Positions 1-4,327 of a stretch of DNA of 6,006 nt are shown here, one piece after another. Numbering within the stretch: position 1 is the first letter of the stretch; every line of letters starts with the position of its first letter. The notes beneath the pieces were generated by a model, which worked only from the letters and a program-made list of their open reading frames with translations, was not told where the DNA came from and did no database searches. Both the position numbers and the translations under genes were made by a program. The stretch is from positions 1 through 6,006 of the forward strand of contig CAMFPJ010000087.1 of the NCBI GenBank assembly GCA_945971755.1, in the 5' to 3' direction. This DNA comes from an uncultured Clostridia bacterium (GTDB lineage: Bacteria > Bacillota > Clostridia > Oscillospirales > Acutalibacteraceae).

Positions 1-44
1 CACCTAAGCCTTCGTCGGCAGCGTCAGATGTGTATAAGAGACAG
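1..44. other. Illumina Nextera i5 adapter remnant (assembly artefact)
   Basis: This stretch is synthetic sequencing adapter, not organism DNA. Bases 26-44 are the 19-base Tn5 mosaic end used in Nextera tagmentation (AGATGTGTATAAGAGACAG). Bases 12-25 are the Read 1 overhang TCGTCGGCAGCGTC. Bases 4-11 (CTAAGCCT) sit exactly where the 8-base i5 index belongs and match the index I recall as S508/N508. Bases 1-3 (CAC) match the end of the P5 flow-cell segment. The order and orientation are those of a library molecule read from the P5 end into the insert, so the first genomic base is about 45. The likely cause is an untrimmed read-through at a contig edge. It should be masked and not read as a transposon end. 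Confidence 0.98.
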
Positions 45-48
45 ATTA

Positions 49-77
49 TAGACATTTCAATGTTCTTTTGTTACAAT
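49..77 (+). promoter_or_regulatory. Possible sigma-A promoter for pncB-ppa
   Basis: A TAGACA hexamer at 49-54 (five of six matches to TTGACA) and a TACAAT hexamer at 72-77 (five of six to TATAAT) are separated by 17 bases, the ideal spacing. Transcription would start near 84, leaving only about 14 bases before the pncB start and placing the ribosome binding site at the very 5' end, which weakens the case. The spacer overlaps a short palindrome, ACATT-TC-AATGT (52-63), that could be an operator or chance in AT-rich DNA. The -35 lies only five bases from the adapter junction, so the true upstream context is missing. Confidence 0.35.
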
Positions 78-97
78 ATTAAAAGGAAGTGATATAA

Positions 98-1552
98 ATG
101 GATAAAGTTTCGTACGGCAAGAACCTGTCACTTATGACTGAACTTTATGAATTAACTCAGGCGAACGGCTGGCTGAAATGCGGAAAAGCAGATGAAATCG
201 CATATTTTGACTTATATTTCAGAAAAGTTCCGGACAAAGGCGGCTTTGCAATTTTTGCAGGTCTTTCACAGATTATTGAATTTATCGAGAATTACGAGTT
301 TAAGGAGGATGACCTTCAGTACCTTTTAACACAGGGCTGTTCAGAGGAGTTTATTGATTATCTTCGTAATTTCAAATTTACTTGTGACATTTGGGCAGTT
401 CCTGAGGGTACTCCCGTTTTTCCCAATGAACCGCTTATTAAGGTCAGGGGGCCGATTTTGCAGGCTCAGCTTCTTGAAACCTTTTTACTTGTCTTTATGA
501 ATCAGCAAAGCCTTATTGCAACAAAGGCAAACAGGCTTGTACGTGCCGCAAAAGGTACGGCGGTTGCGGAGTTCGGTACTCGCCGTGCAACATCATTTGA
601 CGGCGCACATTACGGCTCAAGGGCGGCATATATCGGCGGCTGCGTGGGCACCTCGGGCGTGCATCAAAACAAAACCTTCGGTATTCCCGAAATTAACACA
701 ATGATTCACTCTTGGGTTGAAATGTTTGACTCCGAGTATGAAGCCTTTTGCGAATATGCACGGTTGTACCCTGACAATTGCACATTTGTTGTTGATACCT
801 ATGATACTATCCGTTCAGGCGTTCCAAACGCTATTCGTGCGTTTAACGATGTGCTAAAGCCAATGGGCAAGCGCCCGGTGAGTGTAAGAATTGACTCGGG
901 AGATATTACTTATCTTTCAAAGAAAATCAGAAAAATGCTCAACGAAGCAGGCTACCCTGACTGTATGATTACCGCATCAAATTCACTTGATGAATACATC
1001 ATTTCGGATATGATTTCTCAAGGAGCTAAAATTGATTGCTTTATTGCAGGGGAAAGGCTTATTAACTCTGCGTCATCACCGCTTTTCAGCGGAGTTTACA
1101 AGCTTTGTGCCCTTGAAAAAGACGGCGAGATTATTCCCAAAATCAATTTGTCCGAAAATGTCAGTAAAATTACAACACCTCACTCGAAAAAGTTTTACAG
1201 ACTTTTTGACTGTGACACCGGCAAAGCAATTGCAGATGTGTTAACTCTTTACGACGAAGCAATTGACGAGTCAAAGCCCTACACGCTTTTTGACCCTGAC
1301 TTTACTTGGAAACGCAAAGAGGTTGAAAATTTCGTTGCCAGAGAAATGCTTGTGCCGATTTATGTGAACGGCAAGCTGGTTTACAATGAACCCTCTGTTC
1401 ACGAAATTCGTGATTATTGCTCGGAACAAATTGACACGCTTTGGGAAGAGGTAAAACGGTTTGAAAACCCTCACGCTTATTACGTTGACCTCTCGGAAAG
1501 ACTTTGGAAAATCAGAAAAGACCTTATTGAAAAGCATAAAGGAGTAAAATAA
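98..1552 (+). CDS. pncB: Nicotinate phosphoribosyltransferase
   Basis: This cytoplasmic enzyme makes nicotinate mononucleotide and pyrophosphate from nicotinate and PRPP, normally with ATP hydrolysis. It is the entry step of the Preiss-Handler NAD salvage route. The 484 residues are typical of the Firmicutes-type family. Visible landmarks are the N-terminal TELYELTQANGW (14-25), EFGTRRA (158-164), FDGAHYGSRAAYIGG (167-181), TMIHSW (201-206) whose His204 aligns with the phosphorylated catalytic histidine of the family, VDTYDT (232-237), VRIDSGD (263-269) and SGVYKL (331-336). The ATG at 98 has AGGAAG (84-89) eight bases upstream. The stop overlaps the ppa start by one base, indicating co-transcription. 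Some normally glycine-rich active-site positions differ: NTMIH where GTMAH is usual, and IAGERL where GVGTRL or GVGERL is usual. The fold assignment is secure. Strict nicotinate specificity is inferred from the family. Confidence 0.93.
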   Translation: MDKVSYGKNLSLMTELYELTQANGWLKCGKADEIAYFDLYFRKVPDKGGFAIFAGLSQIIEFIENYEFKEDDLQYLLTQGCSEEFIDYLRNFKFTCDIWAVPEGTPVFPNEPLIKVRGPILQAQLLETFLLVFMNQQSLIATKANRLVRAAKGTAVAEFGTRRATSFDGAHYGSRAAYIGGCVGTSGVHQNKTFGIPEINTMIHSWVEMFDSEYEAFCEYARLYPDNCTFVVDTYDTIRSGVPNAIRAFNDVLKPMGKRPVSVRIDSGDITYLSKKIRKMLNEAGYPDCMITASNSLDEYIISDMISQGAKIDCFIAGERLINSASSPLFSGVYKLCALEKDGEIIPKINLSENVSKITTPHSKKFYRLFDCDTGKAIADVLTLYDEAIDESKPYTLFDPDFTWKRKEVENFVAREMLVPIYVNGKLVYNEPSVHEIRDYCSEQIDTLWEEVKRFENPHAYYVDLSERLWKIRKDLIEKHKGVK

Positions 1553-2082
1553 TGAATATTTGGCACGACATTAGTAAAGAAAGAATCAGCCGCGAGGCAT
1601 TTGACGTTGTAATTGAAATAAGTAAGGGCAGTAAAATGAAATATGAGCTTGATAAAGAGACCGGCATGTTAAAGCTTGACCGAGTACTTCATACGTCAAC
1701 TCATTATCCTGCAAACTACGGCTTTATTCCCCTTACTTACGCTGAGGATAACGACCCTCTTGACGCATTGGTGCTTTGCGCGGAACAAATTGAGCCGATG
1801 ACACTTGTTAGATGCTATCCCATAGGTGTTATTTCAATGCTTGATAACGGCGCACCTGACCACAAGGTTATTGCAATTCCTTTCGGTGACCCGACTTATA
1901 ATTGCTACAAAGATATAAGCCAGCTTCCGTCACACATTTTTGAAGAGATTAAGCATTTCTTTACAGTTTATAAAACTCTTGAAAACAAAGAAACTGCCGT
2001 TGACGAGGCAAAGGGCGCATTGCAGGCTATCGGCATTGTGGAAGATGCGATTGCCGGTTATAACCAAAAGTTCAATAAATAA
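1552..2082 (+). CDS. ppa: Inorganic pyrophosphatase, family I
   Basis: This soluble Mg-dependent enzyme hydrolyses pyrophosphate to two phosphates, pulling forward biosynthetic reactions that release it. At 176 residues it matches the E. coli enzyme in length. The metal-binding signature DNDPLDAL is at 66-73. By hand alignment with E. coli Ppa, the active-site residues are all kept: Glu22, Lys30, Glu32, Arg44, Tyr56, Asp66, Asp68, Asp71, Asp98, Asp103, Lys105, Tyr140 and Lys141. It is therefore family I, not the DHH family II type or the membrane pump. AAAGGAG (1538-1544) lies seven bases before the ATG, inside the 3' end of pncB, and the TAATG overlap suggests translational coupling. Since the upstream enzyme makes pyrophosphate, this copy probably supports NAD salvage. 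Whether it also serves the whole cell depends on other ppa genes outside the window. Confidence 0.97.
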   Translation: MNIWHDISKERISREAFDVVIEISKGSKMKYELDKETGMLKLDRVLHTSTHYPANYGFIPLTYAEDNDPLDALVLCAEQIEPMTLVRCYPIGVISMLDNGAPDHKVIAIPFGDPTYNCYKDISQLPSHIFEEIKHFFTVYKTLENKETAVDEAKGALQAIGIVEDAIAGYNQKFNK

Positions 2083-2098
2083 AATAGTTTTATTTTAT

Positions 2099-2135
2099 GC
2101 GGTAAGCCTGTGCTTGCCGCTTTTTATTTTTATTT
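2099..2135 (+). terminator. Intrinsic terminator 1 after ppa
   Basis: GCGGTAAGC (2099-2107) pairs with GCTTGCCGC (2112-2120) to give a nine-base-pair stem with one T-G wobble and a four-base CTGT loop. It is followed by a T-rich run (2121-2135) broken by two A residues. It begins 16 bases after the ppa stop, as expected for the end of the pncB-ppa transcript. Confidence 0.88.
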
Positions 2136-2142
2136 GTTCTCC

Positions 2143-2166
2143 ACTCCGCTTTGGCGGAGTTTTTTT
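2143..2166 (+). terminator. Intrinsic terminator 2 after ppa
   Basis: ACTCCGC (2143-2149) and GCGGAGT (2154-2160) form a perfect seven-base-pair stem with a four-base TTTG loop, followed by an uninterrupted T run to 2166. It follows the first terminator after about 20 bases, so the two act in tandem as a backup. They separate the NAD salvage operon from the dcw cluster, which has its own promoter downstream. Confidence 0.9.
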
Positions 2167-2244
2167 ATGCTTTTTGCTCATTTTTTGTTATGCATTTTAC
2201 ACAATTTTCCATTAAAAATTTTGTTAAAAAAATTATAAAAATAC

Positions 2245-2273
2245 TTGCATTTCGCGTTTTCATATTGTATAAT
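2245..2273 (+). promoter_or_regulatory. Promoter of the mraZ (dcw) operon
   Basis: A perfect TATAAT -10 box (2268-2273) lies 17 bases after TTGCAT (2245-2250), a partial -35 that shares only the first three bases with TTGACA. The stretch just upstream (about 2208-2244) is rich in A and T runs and could act as an UP element that compensates for the weak -35. The predicted start is near 2280, giving a leader of about 90 bases before mraZ. The first MraZ-like box begins right at this start point, as expected for a repressor that blocks initiation or promoter clearance. Confidence 0.8.
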
Positions 2274-2279
2274 GTACGT

Positions 2280-2330
2280 AAAGTGGTGGAAAGTGGTGGA
2301 TAAAACCACTTGAAATACATTAAAGTGGTG
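2280..2330 (+). promoter_or_regulatory. Cluster of MraZ-box-like repeats (putative operator)
   Basis: AAAGTGGTGG occurs twice in direct tandem at 2280-2289 and 2290-2299, a ten-base period or one helical turn. A third copy, AAAGTGGTG, is at 2322-2330, 32 bases after the second and thus close to three turns. Between them, ACCACTT (2305-2311) is an inverted copy. As I recall, MraZ boxes in Mollicutes are AAAGTG(T/G) repeats with three-base linkers, which is the layout of the first two copies here. E. coli MraZ also binds short direct repeats upstream of its own gene. The inferred role is autoregulation of the dcw operon. The inverted copy could also form an RNA hairpin with the second or third repeat in the leader. 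Confidence 0.75.
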
Positions 2331-2351
2331 AATTTTTAGCCCGATTTTGAA

Positions 2352-2359
2352 AGAAAGGA
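2352..2359 (+). promoter_or_regulatory. Ribosome binding site that decides the mraZ start
   Basis: AGAAAGGA is an eight-base match to the Shine-Dalgarno sequence. It leaves ten bases to the GTG at 2370, a good distance, but only one base to the upstream in-frame GTG at 2361, which is too close. An ATG at 2359 is followed at once by TGA and overlaps the site itself, so it is not a usable start. The site therefore favours 2370. Confidence 0.75.
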
Positions 2360-2369
2360 TGTGAAGACG

Positions 2370-2774
2370 GTGTATTTCAACTTTACATACAATCACACGA
2401 TGGACGCAAAGAACCGTCTTTTTATCCCTGCAAAATTTCGTGAGCAGTTGGGCGAGGAATTTGTGATTTTCAAAGGTCCTGAAAAGTGCCTTTATGTTTA
2501 CGATAAAGCAACCTTTGAAGAGGTTAGCCGTCAGTTTATCAATCATCCGAATCGTAAGGTTCAGCGTTCTTTTTTCAGTCAGGTTGCCGACACAAGTGCA
2601 GACAAGCAAGGCAGAGTTACTCTTTCTGCCGACCAAGTGGAGCACGCAGGCCTTACTAAAGATGCAGTAATCATCGGCGCAGGTCAAAGAATTGAAATTT
2701 GGGCAGCCGAAGAATTCAACGAAGCAACAATTCCGATGTCACAGCTTGACGACATTGACGAATTCATCTTCTAA
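2370..2774 (+). CDS. mraZ: Transcriptional regulator MraZ
   Basis: MraZ is a DNA-binding protein of the SpoVT-AbrB fold that forms rings and represses its own dcw operon in the bacteria studied. This copy has 134 residues from the chosen GTG, slightly short of the usual 140-150. Both AbrB-like half motifs are present: HTMDAKNRLFIPAKFR (9-24), with Asn where DAKGR is usual, and DKQGR (78-82). The near C-terminal GAGQRIEIW (103-111) is also characteristic. The GTG at 2370 gives MYFNFTYNHT, which lines up with the family's usual beginning, and has the better ribosome binding site distance. A GTG at 2361 would add three residues. It is the first gene of the operon, and the rsmH ribosome binding site overlaps its stop codon. 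The repeat cluster just upstream is its probable target. Confidence 0.96.
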   Translation: MYFNFTYNHTMDAKNRLFIPAKFREQLGEEFVIFKGPEKCLYVYDKATFEEVSRQFINHPNRKVQRSFFSQVADTSADKQGRVTLSADQVEHAGLTKDAVIIGAGQRIEIWAAEEFNEATIPMSQLDDIDEFIF

Positions 2775-2784
2775 GGTGGCACCG

Positions 2785-3699
2785 ATGGAGTTTAACCACG
2801 TTTCGGTTTTATTTGATGAAACCATAGATTCGCTGAATATTAAAGAGAACGGACTTTACGTTGACTGTACCTGCGGCGGAGCGGGCCATTCAAAAGCTGT
2901 CCTTGAGAAAATACCGCAAGGCCATTTGATTGCCATTGACCGTGACCCCGACGCAATAAAGGTTATTTCCGAGCGGATAGGCTCTGATAATCGGGTAGAA
3001 ATTGTTCATAACACCTTTGACAATATAAAAGAAATATTAAACGGCAGAAAAGCCGACGGAATACTTGCAGATTTGGGCGTCAGTTCTTTTCAGCTTGATA
3101 ATGCAGAAAGAGGCTTTTCGTTTCATAATGATGCTTTCCTTGATATGCGAATGAGTAAATCGGGAAAAAGCGCTTATGACGTTGTAAACGGATACAGTGA
3201 AGAACACATCGCAAACATTCTTTTTAAGTTCGGTGAAGAAAAGTTTGCAAGGAATATAGCAAAAAACATTATTAAAAAACGTTCTGTTTCACCGATAAAA
3301 ACAACACTTGAACTTGCAGAAATTGTAAAAGACTCTTATCCCGCAAAATTCAGAAGAGACGGCCATCCCGCAAGAAAAACCTTTCAGGCAATAAGAATTG
3401 AAGTAAATGACGAACTCACAATGCTTTCGGGAGCGGTTGAGGATATGTTTGACTCCTTAAAAACAGGAGGAAGGCTTTCAATCATTACTTTCCATTCTCT
3501 TGAAGACCGAATTGTTAAAGAAAAATTTAAGGAATTTACACAAGGCTGCACTTGCCCGAAAGAGTTTCCTGTTTGTATTTGCGGAAAGACTCCTGAAGGC
3601 AGAATTGTCAATAAGGGAATTACGGCAGGCGACAAAGAATTAAACGAAAATAACAGAAGCCGCAGTGCAAGGCTTCGCACGATAGAAAAAATAGGGTAA
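2785..3699 (+). CDS. rsmH: 16S rRNA (cytosine(1402)-N(4))-methyltransferase RsmH
   Basis: RsmH (formerly MraW) uses S-adenosylmethionine to methylate N4 of C1402 (E. coli numbering) in the 16S rRNA of the small subunit, tuning the P site. The 304 residues fit the family. Motifs include the start HVSVL (5-9), the SAM loop VDCTCGGAGHS (26-36), AIDRDPDAI (50-58), DGILADLGVSSFQLD (91-105), RGFSF (109-113), LDMRM (119-123), HPARKTFQAIRIEVNDEL (194-211), TFHSLEDR (235-242) and the C-terminal RSRSARLR (291-298). The ATG at 2785 is chosen because AAGGTGG (2773-2779) lies five bases upstream and the product begins like its relatives. The longer in-frame start at 2692 would lie inside mraZ and adds 31 unconserved residues. 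The usual GPLDMRM reads AFLDMRM here. The gene starts 11 bases after the last base of mraZ and sits in the same transcript. Confidence 0.98.
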   Translation: MEFNHVSVLFDETIDSLNIKENGLYVDCTCGGAGHSKAVLEKIPQGHLIAIDRDPDAIKVISERIGSDNRVEIVHNTFDNIKEILNGRKADGILADLGVSSFQLDNAERGFSFHNDAFLDMRMSKSGKSAYDVVNGYSEEHIANILFKFGEEKFARNIAKNIIKKRSVSPIKTTLELAEIVKDSYPAKFRRDGHPARKTFQAIRIEVNDELTMLSGAVEDMFDSLKTGGRLSIITFHSLEDRIVKEKFKEFTQGCTCPKEFPVCICGKTPEGRIVNKGITAGDKELNENNRSRSARLRTIEKIG

Positions 3700-3711
3700 A
3701 GGAAGAGAAAA

Positions 3712-4221
3712 ATGGCGCAGAATTCAGTGTACAATATTGAATATTTTGAGCCTGCCGCTCCGTCACGGGCGAGCACCGCTCCGAAAATTCAAAAAAATAA
3801 CAATAAAAAACCCAATCTTGAATTGGTTAAACCTCCGCGCGTTTCTGCTGCAGAACTTAAAGCACAGGCGAAAGCCGCAAATAAGAGGGTTTTGAGAATT
3901 CTTGCGTTTTCATCGCTTATTCTTTTCTTTTTGGGCCTTGTTATTTACAGCACATTAGAGCTTGACGAAATCAACCGTGAAATTTCAAAGGTCGATAAAG
4001 AAATGAAAATTGCCCAAAGCGAAACTGTCCGTCTTAATATGGAACTTGACTCCTTGATTTCAATAGACAAGGTTGAAAATTATGCGGCAAACACACTCGG
4101 AATGGTGAAGGTTCAAGATTACCAAGTCGTTTACGTTGACCTTTCGACTTCTGACCGTGTGCTTATGGCGGGCGGCAAAGAAACTGAGCCCGCAACGGTA
4201 ATAAATTCAAACAACGGCTAA
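3712..4221 (+). CDS. ftsL: FtsL-like cell division protein
   Basis: This is a 169-residue bitopic membrane protein. A basic, low-complexity cytoplasmic region (1-60, rich in Asn, Lys, Ala and Pro) is followed by one hydrophobic segment (about 61-81). Then comes a heptad-like stretch rich in Leu, Ile, Glu and Lys (about 83-118), which suggests a coiled coil. After it, VENYAANTLGM (121-131) resembles the conserved region after the coil in FtsL and DivIC proteins. In studied bacteria FtsL joins DivIC (FtsB) and DivIB (FtsQ) at the septum and helps activate FtsW and the transpeptidase. The ATG at 3712 has AAAGGAAG (3698-3705) six bases upstream and begins 12 bases after rsmH. Sequence conservation in this family is low, so the name rests on topology and on its place between rsmH and the penicillin-binding protein gene. 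A DivIC-like protein is the main alternative. Confidence 0.82.
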   Translation: MAQNSVYNIEYFEPAAPSRASTAPKIQKNNNKKPNLELVKPPRVSAAELKAQAKAANKRVLRILAFSSLILFFLGLVIYSTLELDEINREISKVDKEMKIAQSETVRLNMELDSLISIDKVENYAANTLGMVKVQDYQVVYVDLSTSDRVLMAGGKETEPATVINSNNG

Positions 4222-4238
4222 TATTTATAATATCAGGC

Positions 4239-4276
4239 AACAAGAGAGTTGAGAGAGTCTTGACTCTCCTTGTTTT
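4239..4276 (+). other. Hairpin in the ftsL-pbpB gap, possible attenuator
   Basis: GAGAGT (4253-4258) and ACTCTC (4263-4268) form a six-base-pair stem with a CTTG loop. Flanking AACAAG (4239-4244) and CTTGTT (4269-4274) are also complementary. An alternative fold pairs AACAAGAGAGT (4239-4249) with ACTCT and CTTGTT (4263-4274) with one bulged C, so two mutually exclusive structures are possible. Only four T residues follow (4273-4276), weak for full termination. It may be a partial terminator, a processing site or an mRNA-stabilising element. The rest of the 106-base gap is AT-rich with no visible gene. Confidence 0.5.
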
Positions 4277-4327
4277 CATAATAGGGAAAATTTATTTTTA
4301 CTGAAAAAAGCGGAAAGGAGCATAAAA

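Noticed and set aside
26..44. Tn5 mosaic end as evidence of a natural transposon
   Set aside because: It is contiguous with the Illumina Read 1 overhang and an index at the contig edge, so it comes from library preparation.
2167..2369. Riboswitch or small RNA gene in the mraZ leader
   Set aside because: No known riboswitch core or tRNA-like structure is visible. The structure present is explained by the promoter and the repeated boxes.
2178..2687. Open frame on the - strand (169 codons) covering mraZ and its upstream region
   Set aside because: It runs antisense through a clear mraZ gene and its promoter, and its translation shows no recognisable domain. Its length is explained as a shadow of the mraZ coding sequence.
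2692..2784. Longer in-frame start for rsmH at 2692
   Set aside because: It would overlap the end of mraZ by 83 bases and add residues absent from the family. The ATG at 2785 has a proper ribosome binding site and the conserved beginning.
4226..4231. TATAAT hexamer just after ftsL, possible internal promoter for pbpB
   Set aside because: No reasonable -35 hexamer exists at 16-18 bases upstream, and such hexamers are common in AT-rich gaps. An internal promoter is not excluded but is unsupported.
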